Source: an uncultured Rhizobium sp.
GTDB taxonomy: Bacteria > Pseudomonadota > Alphaproteobacteria > Rhizobiales > Rhizobiaceae
NCBI GenBank assembly: GCA_945952315.1
Contig: CAMFIE010000013.1
Span: 34,134 to 98,133, forward strand
Length of the DNA stretch: 64,000 nucleotides
Reading direction: 5' to 3'
A model generated the notes under the pieces. That model saw only the letters and a list, made by a program, of their open reading frames with translations. It searched no databases and was not told the origin of the DNA. Positions within the stretch are counted from its first letter, which is position 1; each line of letters begins with the position of its first letter. The position numbers and the translations under genes are program-made. Below are positions 54,940 through 64,000 of this stretch, in pieces.

Positions 54940-56442
54940 TCACTTCTCGAAATTGTCACGCACCAGCCGGTCGAGCAGGCGCACGCCGAAGCCGGAGGCC
55001 CAGCTCTGCGAAATCTCGGTCTTCGGCGAATCCATCGCGGTTCCGGCGATATCCAGATGCGCCCAGGGCGTATCATTGACGAAGCGCTGCAGGAACTGTG
55101 CCGCCGTGCAGGCGCCGCCATAGCGGCCACCGGTGTTTTTCATATCGGCAAAGCGGCTGTCGATCATCTTGTCATAGGCCTTGCCGAGCGGCATGCGCCA
55201 GAGCTTTTCCTGTGTCGCCTCACCGGCGGCGAGAAGCTGGCCCGCCAGTTCGTCATTGTTTGAAAACAGACCGGCATGATCGCTGCCGAGCGCCACCATG
55301 ATCGCCCCGGTCAGCGTCGCGAGATTGATCATGAAACGCGGCTTGAAGCGGTCCTGGCAATACCAGAGCGCATCGCCCAGCACGAGGCGGCCTTCCGCAT
55401 CCGTGTTGACGATCTCGATCGTCTGGCCGGACATGGAGGTGACGATGTCGCCCGGGCGTTGTGCATTGCCATCCGGCATGTTCTCGACCAGACCGAGAAT
55501 GCCGATGGCATTCACCTTCGCCTTGCGGGCCGCAAGCGCATGCATCAGGCCCGTCACGGCGGCAGCGCCGCCCATGTCCCCCTTCATGTCTTCCATGCCC
55601 GCGGCCGGCTTGATCGAGATGCCGCCGGTATCGAAGACTACGCCCTTGCCGATAAAGGCAACCGGCTTTTCCTTGGCCTTGCCGCCATTCCATTTCAGGA
55701 TCGCCAGACGCGGCGGACGGACAGACCCCTGCGCCACGCCCAGAAGCGCGCCCATGCCGAGCTTGCCCATTTCCTTTTCGGTCAGGATTTCCACCTCGAC
55801 CCCGAGCTTGTCGAGCGCGGCAGCACGCGCGGCAAACTCCACGGGCCCCAGAATGTTGGCGGGTTCATTGACGAGGTCGCGCGCGAGAATCACCCCGCCC
55901 GCAATCGCCTCGCAATCCGCGAAGGCTTTTTTCGCATCCGCTGCATCGGCGGTGACGATCGTCATCTTCACGCTTTTTGGCGGCTTGGGTTCGTCGCTGT
56001 CGTCCTTGCCATTCTTTTTCGACTTGTAGCGCTCGAAAGCATAGGCGCGCAGAAGCATGCCGAGCGCGAAATCGGCAGCGGCCTGACCGGTGCCATCAAG
56101 CCCCGGAACGTCCAGAAAAATGGTCGCCTTCTCCGCCTTGCCGAGCTTGGAGGCAGCAACCCCGCCTGCCGTCAGCCAGTCGTGATTCGTGATTGCCGAG
56201 GCCTTGCCGAGGCCGATTGCCACCAGCCGGGCAGCGGGCGAGCCTTCGGGCGCGAGCAGATCCAGCACGCCTTGTGCCTTGCCGGAAAAGCCTGCGGTTT
56301 TCGCCGCGCGTGCCAAAACCCCTTTGGGATCGGCGGTTTCCGCACCCGAAAACGCAAGGTCCCCGCTCAAGGTCAGCACGATCGCAAGGCCATCGGTGGC
56401 CTTGGCGGATTTGGCAAAGGAAATATCGAGGTCGCTAGCCAT
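54940..56442 (-). CDS. pepA: Leucyl aminopeptidase (M17)
   Basis: 500-residue manganese/zinc aminopeptidase. The M17 signature [14 protein letters not shown] and metal-site residues in [18 protein letters not shown] and [17 protein letters not shown] are present; the N-terminal macro-like domain covers about residues 1-165. It is the first gene of the pepA-holC pair and divergent from lptF with 180 bp between starts. Confidence 0.96.
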   Translation of the reverse strand: MASDLDISFAKSAKATDGLAIVLTLSGDLAFSGAETADPKGVLARAAKTAGFSGKAQGVLDLLAPEGSPAARLVAIGLGKASAITNHDWLTAGGVAASKLGKAEKATIFLDVPGLDGTGQAAADFALGMLLRAYAFERYKSKKNGKDDSDEPKPPKSVKMTIVTADAADAKKAFADCEAIAGGVILARDLVNEPANILGPVEFAARAAALDKLGVEVEILTEKEMGKLGMGALLGVAQGSVRPPRLAILKWNGGKAKEKPVAFIGKGVVFDTGGISIKPAAGMEDMKGDMGGAAAVTGLMHALAARKAKVNAIGILGLVENMPDGNAQRPGDIVTSMSGQTIEIVNTDAEGRLVLGDALWYCQDRFKPRFMINLATLTGAIMVALGSDHAGLFSNNDELAGQLLAAGEATQEKLWRMPLGKAYDKMIDSRFADMKNTGGRYGGACTAAQFLQRFVNDTPWAHLDIAGTAMDSPKTEISQSWASGFGVRLLDRLVRDNFEK

Positions 56443-56587
56443 GGTGTCTCTTCTTTCAGCCGCATCAGTTTGGCGTCGATCTTGGATAAAATCGCCGTGA
56501 ATACAAGCCGCGCGCAGGCTTTATTTGCAACCTTCTAAAAAAGCGGTGATTCGAACCTGAGGCAAAGCACCACTCCCGTAGTGCTTG

Positions 56588-56599
56588 CCCTTGCAAGGG
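56588..56599. repeat. 12-bp palindrome upstream of lptF
   Basis: Perfect palindrome CCCTTGCAAGGG, 24 bp before the lptF start, in the pepA-lptF intergenic region. It may be a regulator site for the lpt operon or chance. Confidence 0.4.
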
Positions 56600-56622
56600 G
56601 AACCTCTGTATGAAGGCCATGC

Positions 56623-57789
56623 ATGAAAATAATTGAGTCCTATATCCTCCGTCGTTCCGCCAAGATGGTGCTGATCGCGCTATTGCCTGTGCTCGCCATC
56701 ATCTGGACGACGCAGGTGCTGAGCCGCGTCAATCTGGTGACGGACAGCGGCCAGTCGATGGGCTCCTTCATGCTGCTCGCCTCCTGCATCGTGCCGATGG
56801 TTCTGCCGCTGGTCCTGCCTTTCGCAACCGTGATCGGCGTGACCCAGACGCTGACTACCATGAACACGGATTCAGAGCTGACGGTCATCGAGGCATCCGG
56901 TGCCAGCCGCTGGACGATCATCAAGCCGGTCCTCATTCTCGCTGCCGCCATGAGCGTCCTGTCCTTCACGGTGGACAACGGCATCGAGCCGAAGGTGCGC
57001 GTAACCTTCCGCCAACTGATTGCGTCTGCCTATGCCGACCTGCTCTCCTCCGTAATTGAGGAAAAAACCTTCCGGCAGATCGATACCGGTCTTTATATCC
57101 AGATTTCGCAGCGGCTAGCGGGCCGCACGCTGCTCGGCCTCTTCATTTCGGATACGCGCAATCCGAACTATCAGCTCATCTACTATGCCCGCGAAGGCGC
57201 AGTGGATGAGAAGGGCACGGCGCTGATCATGCGCGATGGCGAGGTGCACCGGAAGACGCTGACTGGCGATGTCTCGGTCGTGCGCTTCGATTCCTATTCC
57301 TTCGATCTGTCGAATTTCTCGCAGAGCCGCGGTCAGGCGACCTTGCAGCCGACCGACCGTACACTGCCCTTTCTCTGGTCGCCCGACCCATCGGATCCGC
57401 GATTCCAGAAGGTGCCAGGCGAATTTCGGGCCGAATTGCATCGCCGGTTGACGGAATGGTGCTTTCCGCTGGTCTATGCGCTGATCGGACTGCTTGCGGC
57501 AGGTGATGCCCGCTCGCAGCGCGAGGCACGTATTCATCCGATGGTATCGGCGCTTGGCATTGCCTTTGCGCTGCGCTGGGCGAGTTTCTATTTCTCCAAT
57601 CAGGTGGAATCCAGCGCCGCCTACATTCCCTTCATGTATGCGGTGCCGATCCTTGCGATCTCCCTGACGACCTTCATGCTTCTGCGTGGCAAGCGGCTGG
57701 GCAAGGCGGCGAAGCTTTCCACCTCCTTCGCCGAAAAGGTGGAGACGCTGCAGGAAAAGCTCGCCGAACGGGCGACGAAGAGGCTCTGA
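56623..57789 (+). CDS. lptF: LPS export permease LptF
   Basis: 388-residue inner-membrane subunit of the LptB2FG transporter that extracts lipopolysaccharide. It has the family layout of about six spans: an N-terminal group (VLIALLPVLAIIWTTQVL onward), a periplasmic jelly-roll domain, and C-terminal spans (WCFPLVYALIGLLAAG, ending PILAISLTTFMLL). It is the first gene of the operon lptF-lptG-lptD-SurA-like-pdxA-rsmA and is 3 bp from lptG. Confidence 0.95.
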   Translation: MKIIESYILRRSAKMVLIALLPVLAIIWTTQVLSRVNLVTDSGQSMGSFMLLASCIVPMVLPLVLPFATVIGVTQTLTTMNTDSELTVIEASGASRWTIIKPVLILAAAMSVLSFTVDNGIEPKVRVTFRQLIASAYADLLSSVIEEKTFRQIDTGLYIQISQRLAGRTLLGLFISDTRNPNYQLIYYAREGAVDEKGTALIMRDGEVHRKTLTGDVSVVRFDSYSFDLSNFSQSRGQATLQPTDRTLPFLWSPDPSDPRFQKVPGEFRAELHRRLTEWCFPLVYALIGLLAAGDARSQREARIHPMVSALGIAFALRWASFYFSNQVESSAAYIPFMYAVPILAISLTTFMLLRGKRLGKAAKLSTSFAEKVETLQEKLAERATKRL

Positions 57790-57792
57790 CCC

Positions 57793-58875
57793 ATGCCCTG
57801 GACGCTGAGCCTCTATTTTTTCCGCCGCTATATCATGACCATCATCTGGTTCGTGCTCGGCATTGTTTCGCTGATCTTCCTGATCGATTTCAACGAAACC
57901 GCAAGCCGCATGGCGGACATGCCCGGCTATACGGTTAAGCTGGGGCTGGCGATGACGGCATTGCGTCTGCCGCTGATCCTGCAACAGACCGTGCCTTTCA
58001 TCGTGCTGTTTGCCTGCATGACCGCACTGATTTCGCTCAATCGGAAATATGAGCTTGTGGTCACGCGGGCGGCGGGTATTTCCGTGTGGCAGTTCATGCT
58101 GCCCTTTGTCGGCGCCTCCTTCCTTACCGGTCTTGTAGCGATCTTCGGCCTTAGCCCGCTTGCGGCCTGGGGTCAGAAAACCGCGCTTTCCTACGAAAAT
58201 GTGCTGCAGGGACGACCGGTCAACGGCCGCGCGGAAACCTCGCCCTGGCTACGCCAGATCTATGAAAGCGACGACGCCATCATCGGTGCGGACCGGGTGC
58301 TGGAAGACGGCACACTGCTGTCCGGCGTGGTGGTGATCCACTTCTCTTCCGACGGAAACATCATCCTCAGACAGGATGCCTCGAGTGCAAAATTGGAAGA
58401 TGGTTACTGGCTGCTTAAGACGGTGAAGGAATCGCGGCCGGGCGAGGTTGTCGTCAACAAAGCCGAAGTGAAGATGCCGACGAATCTGAAACCGGAATTC
58501 GTGCGCGAGCGGCTGACCGCCCCGGAAACCGTTGCTTTTTATGATCTTTCTAACAAAATTGAAATTGCCCGATCCTTCGGACTGTCCACAAAGGCGCTGG
58601 AAACGCAGTTCCATTCGCTGCTGTCGCTGCCGCTGCTTCTGGTCGCGATGACACTCATTTCTGCAACAGTGACGCTTCGATTTAGCCGGTTTGCACAGCC
58701 CACCTCGGTAATTCTGGGTGGCATCCTTTCCGGCTTCGTGCTTTATGTCGTCACGGTGCTTGTGAAAGCATTTGGCAGCAGCGGCGTCGTGCCGCCCTTT
58801 ATCGCGACATGGATCCCCGTATTCGTGGCGATGGCGTTGGGCTCGACGATTCTGCTCCATCAGGAGGATGGCTAG
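57793..58875 (+). CDS. lptG: LPS export permease LptG
   Basis: 360-residue partner of LptF with the same topology: N-terminal spans (RRYIMTIIWFVLGIVSLIFLIDF, ALRLPLILQQTVPFIVLFACM), periplasmic domain, and C-terminal spans (LPLLLVAMTLISATVTL, VILGGILSGFVLYVVTVLV). Its TAG stop shares its G with the GTG start of lptD, so translation is coupled. Confidence 0.95.
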   Translation: MPWTLSLYFFRRYIMTIIWFVLGIVSLIFLIDFNETASRMADMPGYTVKLGLAMTALRLPLILQQTVPFIVLFACMTALISLNRKYELVVTRAAGISVWQFMLPFVGASFLTGLVAIFGLSPLAAWGQKTALSYENVLQGRPVNGRAETSPWLRQIYESDDAIIGADRVLEDGTLLSGVVVIHFSSDGNIILRQDASSAKLEDGYWLLKTVKESRPGEVVVNKAEVKMPTNLKPEFVRERLTAPETVAFYDLSNKIEIARSFGLSTKALETQFHSLLSLPLLLVAMTLISATVTLRFSRFAQPTSVILGGILSGFVLYVVTVLVKAFGSSGVVPPFIATWIPVFVAMALGSTILLHQEDG

Positions 58876-61193
58876 TGGCGGGTGTTGACCGCAAGAATAT
58901 CAGGACGCGCACAACCGCCCTGCTCACGGGCGTGGCTGTGCTTGCCTTGTCGTGCCTTTTCTCTGCCACCGTGCATGCCCAGGAAATCTCTGCGCCGGAA
59001 GGCGACAGCAAGCTGATCCTCTCTTCCGATGAACTGGTCTATAACCGTGACCTGAGCAAGGTAACGGCACTCGGTGCCGTGCAGATCAATTATTCCGGTT
59101 ACCGTCTGGTCGCGCAGAAGGTGGAATACGACCAGAAGAACGGCCACCTTATCGCCACCGGCAATATCGAGCTGATCGAGCCTTCGGGCAACCGTGTCTA
59201 TGCCGATTCGATGGATGTAACCGATACATTCGCGAACGGCTTCGTGAATGCGCTGCGCATCGAAACCACCGACAATACCCGAATGGTCGCGGAAAGCGCC
59301 GAGCGGGTGAATGCCAAGGAAATGATCCTGCACAATGGCGTCTATACCGCCTGCCTGCCCTGCGCGAAGGATCCGTCCAAGCCGCCGCTCTGGCAGGTGA
59401 AGGCCGAGCGCGTGGTGCAGAATGGCGAGACCCATACGGTGCGTCTGGAACGGGCGCGCTTCGAATTCATGGGCCTGCCGGTTGCCTATCTGCCGTTCAT
59501 GGTGCTGCCGGACAATACCGCCAAGCGCAAATCGGGCTTCCTGTTCCCGAAGATGCAGCTCAACGAGAATGTCGGTTTCGGCATCACGGTGCCCTATTAC
59601 TACGTGATCTCCGGAAGCATGGACGCGACGATTTCGCCGACCTACTTCACGGAACAGGGCATTCTGCTGGAAGGTGAATTCCGCCAGCGCTTCGAAAATG
59701 GCGAGCACACGCTGCGTGTTGCCGGCATCGACCAGCGTGACCCGTCGACCTTCACCAAGGGCACCAGCGATGCGCTGGAAGACCGGCGCGGCATGGTGCA
59801 GTCGAAGGCCTCCTTCCGGATCAATCCCCGCTGGACCTTCGGCTGGGATGTGATGATCCAGAGCGACAACAATTTCGCCCGTACCTACAATCTCGAGGGC
59901 CTGAACGGCTCCGTGCACGCCAACACGGTTTATCTGACCGGCCTCGGCAAGCGGAATTACTTCGATCTTCGCGCCTTCTACTTCGATGTGCAGGATGCCG
60001 ATCCGACCAATGACAGCGAGACCAAGCAGGCGCAGGTCTATCCGTCACTGGATTACAGCTACACCCATCCCCAGCCGGTGGCTGGCGGCGAGCTGACGCT
60101 GAATGCCAATTTCACCAACATCCGCCGCACCAGCGACGATGTGGTGGAAAACGGTGCCTTCGACCGGTTCCGCGGCCTTGAAGGCGACTATATGCGGCTG
60201 ACGACCGAGGCCGTGTGGGAGCGCCAGCTGATTGCGCCCGGCGGCCTGGTGATCACACCCCTTCTCGCTGCCCGTGCGGATGGCATCGGCGTCAACATGA
60301 CCCAGCCGAATGCGGTAGATCCCGCCCGCTTCTCTTATGGCTCGACCTTCTACGGTGACGATACCCTGACCCGGACCATGGTGACGGCCGGTCTTGAGGT
60401 TCGCTATCCGATCCTGATGTCGACCGAACATTCCTCGCATGTGTTCGAGCCGATCGCTCAGATTTTCGTGCGCCCGGACGAGCAATATATCGGCGGCTTG
60501 CCGAACGAGGATGCGCAGAGCTTCGTGTTCGACGCGACCAATCTTTTCGACCGTGACAAGTTCTCCGGCTTCGACCGGATCGAGGGCGGCACCCGTGCCA
60601 ATATCGGGCTTCGCTATACCGGCACGTTCGATAACGGTTTTGGGCTGAATGGCGTTTTCGGCCAGTCCTTCCAGCTGGCGGGCAAGAATTCGTTTGCGGG
60701 CGACGATCTGGTCTATGCCGGGGCGAATTCCGGCCTTGAGGATGATCGCTCGGACTATGTCGGCATGATTGGCGTGAACACGCCCTATGGCATCAATTTT
60801 GCCACCAGCGTCCGCCTCGACAAGGACAATCTTGACCCGAAGCGTACGGCGGCAAGCATGTCCTACAGCGGCGATTTCCTGACCACGTCGCTCACCTACA
60901 CGCATATTTCCGCCCAGCCGAAATATGATTCCGCCACCAATTCCGACGAAGTGCAGGGTTCGACCTCGGTTGCCCTGAACGACAACTGGTCGGTTTTCGG
61001 TTCGGCATCGTGGGACATGAACAACAATATCGTGAGCAAGCGCTCGGTGGGCTTCTCCTATACGAACGAATGCCTGGTTTTCAGCATGCTCTATTCGGAT
61101 GACCGCGACGTGGCCAATACCAGCGCTGTCGACCGCAAGATTTCCGCACGGTTGAGCTTCCGCACTTTGGGCGACATCCAGGTGGGCAATTGA
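58875..61193 (+). CDS. lptD: LPS assembly outer membrane protein LptD
   Basis: 772-residue outer-membrane translocon that inserts LPS in the outer leaflet. A Sec signal is seen (TTALLTGVAVLALSCLFSATVHAQ). The N-terminal OstA/LptA-like jelly roll follows (LILSSDELVYNRDLSKVTALGAVQI) and then a large C-terminal barrel. A Cys pair lies at CLPCAKD, about 155 residues in. GTG 58875 with an AGGAGG site upstream is the best start. Confidence 0.95.
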   Translation: MAGVDRKNIRTRTTALLTGVAVLALSCLFSATVHAQEISAPEGDSKLILSSDELVYNRDLSKVTALGAVQINYSGYRLVAQKVEYDQKNGHLIATGNIELIEPSGNRVYADSMDVTDTFANGFVNALRIETTDNTRMVAESAERVNAKEMILHNGVYTACLPCAKDPSKPPLWQVKAERVVQNGETHTVRLERARFEFMGLPVAYLPFMVLPDNTAKRKSGFLFPKMQLNENVGFGITVPYYYVISGSMDATISPTYFTEQGILLEGEFRQRFENGEHTLRVAGIDQRDPSTFTKGTSDALEDRRGMVQSKASFRINPRWTFGWDVMIQSDNNFARTYNLEGLNGSVHANTVYLTGLGKRNYFDLRAFYFDVQDADPTNDSETKQAQVYPSLDYSYTHPQPVAGGELTLNANFTNIRRTSDDVVENGAFDRFRGLEGDYMRLTTEAVWERQLIAPGGLVITPLLAARADGIGVNMTQPNAVDPARFSYGSTFYGDDTLTRTMVTAGLEVRYPILMSTEHSSHVFEPIAQIFVRPDEQYIGGLPNEDAQSFVFDATNLFDRDKFSGFDRIEGGTRANIGLRYTGTFDNGFGLNGVFGQSFQLAGKNSFAGDDLVYAGANSGLEDDRSDYVGMIGVNTPYGINFATSVRLDKDNLDPKRTAASMSYSGDFLTTSLTYTHISAQPKYDSATNSDEVQGSTSVALNDNWSVFGSASWDMNNNIVSKRSVGFSYTNECLVFSMLYSDDRDVANTSAVDRKISARLSFRTLGDIQVGN

Positions 61194-61331
61194 TGAATGG
61201 CCGCTTGTCCTCGCGCTTCGCGCGGCAGGTGGCCTTTGTTTCGTCATGAAATATGTGCTATTCGCGCTGAAAAACGGGCAGCAATTGCGCGTTCTGGCAG
61301 GGTGTATCAGGGTTTGGTGAAAGGGAAGCGT

Positions 61332-62267
61332 ATGAGTTTCGCTAAGTTTGCGTCCAGAAGCATTCTTGTGGCGGCGGCAGTGATTGGTCTGTCCACAGCC
61401 GCGCTTTCACTGGCGCCTGTTGCCCATGCCGCGACGAAGATTGCCCTTCGGGTCAACAATACGGCGATCACCAACAGCGATATTGCCCATCGTGTCGCCT
61501 TCCTGCGCCTGCAGAAAGCGCGCGGCAACCTGCAGAGCATGGCGAAGCAGCAGTTGATCGACGAGGAACTGAAGCGGCAGGAAATTGCCCGGCGCCGCGC
61601 CTCCGTGAGCACCGACGAGGTGGAGGCCGCATTCGCGCGTTTCTCGAATTCCAACAAGCTGAAGCCGGAACAGATGACGCAGATCCTTGAGCGCTCGGGC
61701 GTGACGGCTGCGCATTTCAAGGCCTATATCGCCATCCAGATGAGCTGGCCGAGGCTTGTGAACGCCCGCTACGCCAGCCAGAAGCAGAGTGGCGCGGATC
61801 TCGCCCAGAAGCTCGGCGGCAAGGAAAAGCCGGTCACGACCGAATATTTCCTGCAGCAGGTGGTTTTCGTGATTCCGGAATCCAAGCGTGGCAAGATCAC
61901 GGGCAAACGCAAGGCAGAGGCGGAAGCCTCGCGCAAGAACTTCCCGGGCTGCGACCAGTCCAAGGTTTTTGCCGCGACCATGCGGGATGTCTCGATCATC
62001 GATCTTGGCCGCGTGCTCGCGCCTGCGATGCCTGACCAGTGGAAGCCGCTGATCGAAAAGGTCAAGGGCAACACCACCGGTACACTGGTGACCCCGCGCG
62101 GCGTGGAATATCTGGCGATCTGCAAGCAGCGGCAGGTCAATGACGACTTTGCAGCCGAAACGGTGTTCCGCGCCGAGGAACTGGGCAAGCAGAAGAATGC
62201 CAAGGACCCGAATGAGGAAGCCTATATCGCGGAACTGCGCAAAAAGGCCCATATTGTAGGAGATTGA
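61332..62267 (+). CDS. SurA-like periplasmic chaperone / peptidyl-prolyl isomerase
   Basis: 311-residue exported protein. Sec signal: [24 protein letters not shown]. The SurA N-terminal chaperone domain is visible ([25 protein letters not shown]... [20 protein letters not shown]). The rest (about 190-290) is one parvulin-like region, less typical than the two-domain SurA of E. coli. Position between lptD and pdxA supports a SurA role in outer membrane protein folding. ATG 61332 is well placed after AGGGAAG. Confidence 0.88.
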   Translation: MSFAKFASRSILVAAAVIGLSTAALSLAPVAHAATKIALRVNNTAITNSDIAHRVAFLRLQKARGNLQSMAKQQLIDEELKRQEIARRRASVSTDEVEAAFARFSNSNKLKPEQMTQILERSGVTAAHFKAYIAIQMSWPRLVNARYASQKQSGADLAQKLGGKEKPVTTEYFLQQVVFVIPESKRGKITGKRKAEAEASRKNFPGCDQSKVFAATMRDVSIIDLGRVLAPAMPDQWKPLIEKVKGNTTGTLVTPRGVEYLAICKQRQVNDDFAAETVFRAEELGKQKNAKDPNEEAYIAELRKKAHIVGD

Positions 62268-62275
62268 GGTCAGCC

Positions 62276-63304
62276 ATGTCGGATCAGAAGCCCCTGTCGC
62301 CCATTGGCCTCACCCAGGGAGACCCTGCGGGCATCGGTCCGGATATCGCGCTTGCCGCCTGGCATCGCCGCGCGGATCTCAACCTGCCGCCCTTCCTTTA
62401 CATCGGCGATCCGGACATTCTGGCCGCCCGCGCCCGCGCGCTGGAAATCATCGTACCGATTAGGCATAGCACGCCTGCCGAGGCCGTGGATGCCTTTGCA
62501 GACCATTTTCCGGTTCTGCCGGTGCCTGCCGGTGCAGACATTCGCGCCGGTCATCCGCATCCGGCCTCCGCCAAGGGCACCATTGCGGCGATTGAAAAGG
62601 CCGTCAGCCTTTGCATGGACGGTGCGCTTTCGTCTGTGACCACCAATCCGATTGCAAAGTCGGTGCTCTATCAGGCGGGTTTCCGCTTTCCGGGACACAC
62701 CGAATTTCTCGCCGATCTCGCCGAAAAGGCGACCGGCACCAAGACCATGCCGGTGATGATGCTCGCCGGGCCGATGCTGAAGGCGATCCCGCTCACCATC
62801 CACATTCCGCTGAAGGAAGTGGCGGGCAAGATCACCGAAAAGCTCATTCTCGAGACAGCCCGCATCGCCAATCAGGATCTCAAGCAGCGCTTCGGCCTGG
62901 ATTTCCCGCGCCTTGCCATTGCCGGGCTGAACCCGCATGCGGGCGAATCCGGCGCCATGGGCACGGAAGAAATCGAGATCATCGAACCGGCGATCCGCAA
63001 GCTGCGCGCCGAGGGCATCGATGCAATCGGGCCGCTTTCTGCCGATACGATGTTCCATGAGGAGGCCCGCACGCGCTATGACGTGGCACTCTGCATGTAT
63101 CACGATCAGGCCCTGATCCCGGTCAAGGCGCTCGGCTTCGACAGTTCCGTGAATATCACCCTCGGCCTGCCCTTCGTGCGCACCTCGCCGGACCATGGCA
63201 CGGCCTTCGGGATCGCAGGCAAGGGCATCGCTCGGGAAGACAGTCTGGTGGCTGCGCTTCGCCTTGCCGCCGAACTTGGCGCCCGCAACAGAGCCGCCCG
63301 CTGA
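62276..63304 (+). CDS. pdxA: 4-hydroxythreonine-4-phosphate dehydrogenase
   Basis: 342-residue enzyme of pyridoxal phosphate synthesis. Conserved segments are [17 protein letters not shown] at the start, [41 protein letters not shown] and the metal-binding His region [16 protein letters not shown]. The stop shares one base with the rsmA start (TGATG), indicating coupling. Confidence 0.97.
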   Translation: MSDQKPLSPIGLTQGDPAGIGPDIALAAWHRRADLNLPPFLYIGDPDILAARARALEIIVPIRHSTPAEAVDAFADHFPVLPVPAGADIRAGHPHPASAKGTIAAIEKAVSLCMDGALSSVTTNPIAKSVLYQAGFRFPGHTEFLADLAEKATGTKTMPVMMLAGPMLKAIPLTIHIPLKEVAGKITEKLILETARIANQDLKQRFGLDFPRLAIAGLNPHAGESGAMGTEEIEIIEPAIRKLRAEGIDAIGPLSADTMFHEEARTRYDVALCMYHDQALIPVKALGFDSSVNITLGLPFVRTSPDHGTAFGIAGKGIAREDSLVAALRLAAELGARNRAAR

Positions 63305-64000
63305 TGGCTGCACTGGATGGCCTGCCGCCTCTGCGCGAGGTGATCCAGCGGCATGGGCTGGACGCGAAAAAGGCGCTCGGCCAGAACTTTCTGCTCGATC
63401 TCAATCTGACGCAGAAGATTGCCCGGACCGCGGGTGCGCTGGACGGCGTGACGGTGATCGAGGTCGGCCCCGGTCCCGGCGGCCTGACCCGCGCCATTCT
63501 GGCGCTTGGTGCCCGCAAAGTGATCGCCATCGAGCGCGACAGCCGCTGCCTTCCTGCGCTTGCAGAAATTTCCGATCATTATCCGGGGCGTCTGGACGTC
63601 ATCGAAGGGGATGCCCTGAAGACGGATTTCGCCGCCCTTGCAGCGCGCGAGGCGGCCCATGGCCCGGTAAAGATCATCGCCAACCTTCCCTACAATATCG
63701 GCACGCAACTGCTGATCAACTGGCTGCTGCCGGAGCGCGCCCGCCACTGGCCACCCTTCTGGGACAGCCTGACGCTTCTTCTCCAGAAGGAAGTGGTGGA
63801 ACGCATCACCGCCACCGAGGATGACGATCACTATGGTCGTCTCGGCGTGCTGTGCGGCTGGCTGACGGAGGCGCGTGCCGCTTTCGACATTCCGCCACAG
63901 GCCTTTACCCCGCCGCCCAAGGTGACATCCACCGTGGTGCAGATCGCCCCGCAGGCCGAGCCGCTCGCCTGCGAGGCCGCAAAGCTCGAACGCATCACCG
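63304..64000 (+). CDS. rsmA: 16S rRNA dimethyladenosine transferase (partial)
   Basis: KsgA/RsmA dimethylates two adenines in 16S rRNA helix 45. Visible motifs are [18 protein letters not shown], the SAM loop [15 protein letters not shown] and the catalytic [11 protein letters not shown], with [10 protein letters not shown] near the end. The reading frame is open to base 64000, so the last part of the gene (about 40 residues by family length) lies outside the window. Confidence 0.96.
   Translation, partial: MAALDGLPPLREVIQRHGLDAKKALGQNFLLDLNLTQKIARTAGALDGVTVIEVGPGPGGLTRAILALGARKVIAIERDSRCLPALAEISDHYPGRLDVIEGDALKTDFAALAAREAAHGPVKIIANLPYNIGTQLLINWLLPERARHWPPFWDSLTLLLQKEVVERITATEDDDHYGRLGVLCGWLTEARAAFDIPPQAFTPPPKVTSTVVQIAPQAEPLACEAAKLERIT

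Overview
The window looks like ordinary chromosomal backbone of an alphaproteobacterium of the order Hyphomicrobiales, most likely a Rhizobiaceae member (Agrobacterium/Rhizobium type). Evidence is the high GC content, dense gene packing, and gene neighbourhoods typical of rhizobia: glyA-nrdR-ribD-ribE, the LdtR/LdtP pair, hemB-RDD-bpt, ppx-ppk-hdaA-PerM-CDP-alcohol transferase opposite purMN, uvrC-pgsA-moaD-moaE, and lptF-lptG-lptD-SurA-like-pdxA-rsmA. I see no rRNA, tRNA, CRISPR array, transposase or prophage gene. Species cannot be fixed from this sequence alone.

Layout. 1-3 kb: bamE lipoprotein, then a membrane H+-pyrophosphatase on the opposite strand. 3-9 kb: a minus-strand block of an MFS transporter with an apparent one-base N-terminal frameshift, nusB, ribE, ribD, nrdR and glyA. 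It is interrupted by a plus-strand cupin gene where ribH usually lies. 9-12 kb: Tat-exported L,D-transpeptidase ldtP, its MarR-type regulator ldtR, and a small membrane protein. 12-15.5 kb: hemB, an RDD protein, arginyl-transferase bpt and an EamA exporter. 15.5-16.1 kb: an AbrB/Doc toxin-antitoxin pair. 16-23 kb: parC, an exported protein of unknown function, creD and aspS. 23-28 kb: an MFS transporter, a Tat multicopper oxidase, RNase D and a YdeI-like protein.

28-37 kb: a RelE/ParE-type toxin pair in an AT-richer patch, then ppx, ppk, hdaA, a PerM-type permease and a CDP-alcohol transferase (minus), and purM-purN (plus). 37-42 kb: Nudix hydrolase and molybdopterin oxidoreductase (minus), rlmJ, RNase T2 and a GST (plus). 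42-47 kb: an Omp25/Omp31-like porin with a long AT-rich upstream region carrying a canonical CtrA box, then uvrC-pgsA-moaD-moaE. 47-49 kb: an orphan LivH-type permease divergent from a CGNR zinc-finger regulator and a lipoprotein, separated by a 40-bp dyad. 49-54.5 kb: ndk, GST, DinB-like protein, ABC-F ATPase, VapBC and a Gfo/Idh/MocA dehydrogenase. 54.5-64 kb: holC and pepA (minus), then the lptFGD-SurA-like-pdxA-rsmA operon, with rsmA cut by the window end.

Functional themes are envelope biogenesis (bamE, ldtP/ldtR, lptFGD, SurA-like, Omp25-like, pgsA), replication and nucleotide metabolism (hdaA, holC, parC, nrdR, purMN, ndk), polyphosphate and pyrophosphate metabolism (ppk, ppx, hppA), and cofactors (riboflavin, haem, molybdopterin, pyridoxal phosphate). 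Accessory material is limited to three small toxin-antitoxin modules and a few transporters or regulators placed between conserved blocks. The most unusual signals are the 40-bp dyad at 47714-47753, the CtrA box at 43040-43054, the probable frameshift at 4244-4246 and the cupin gene in the ribH position.
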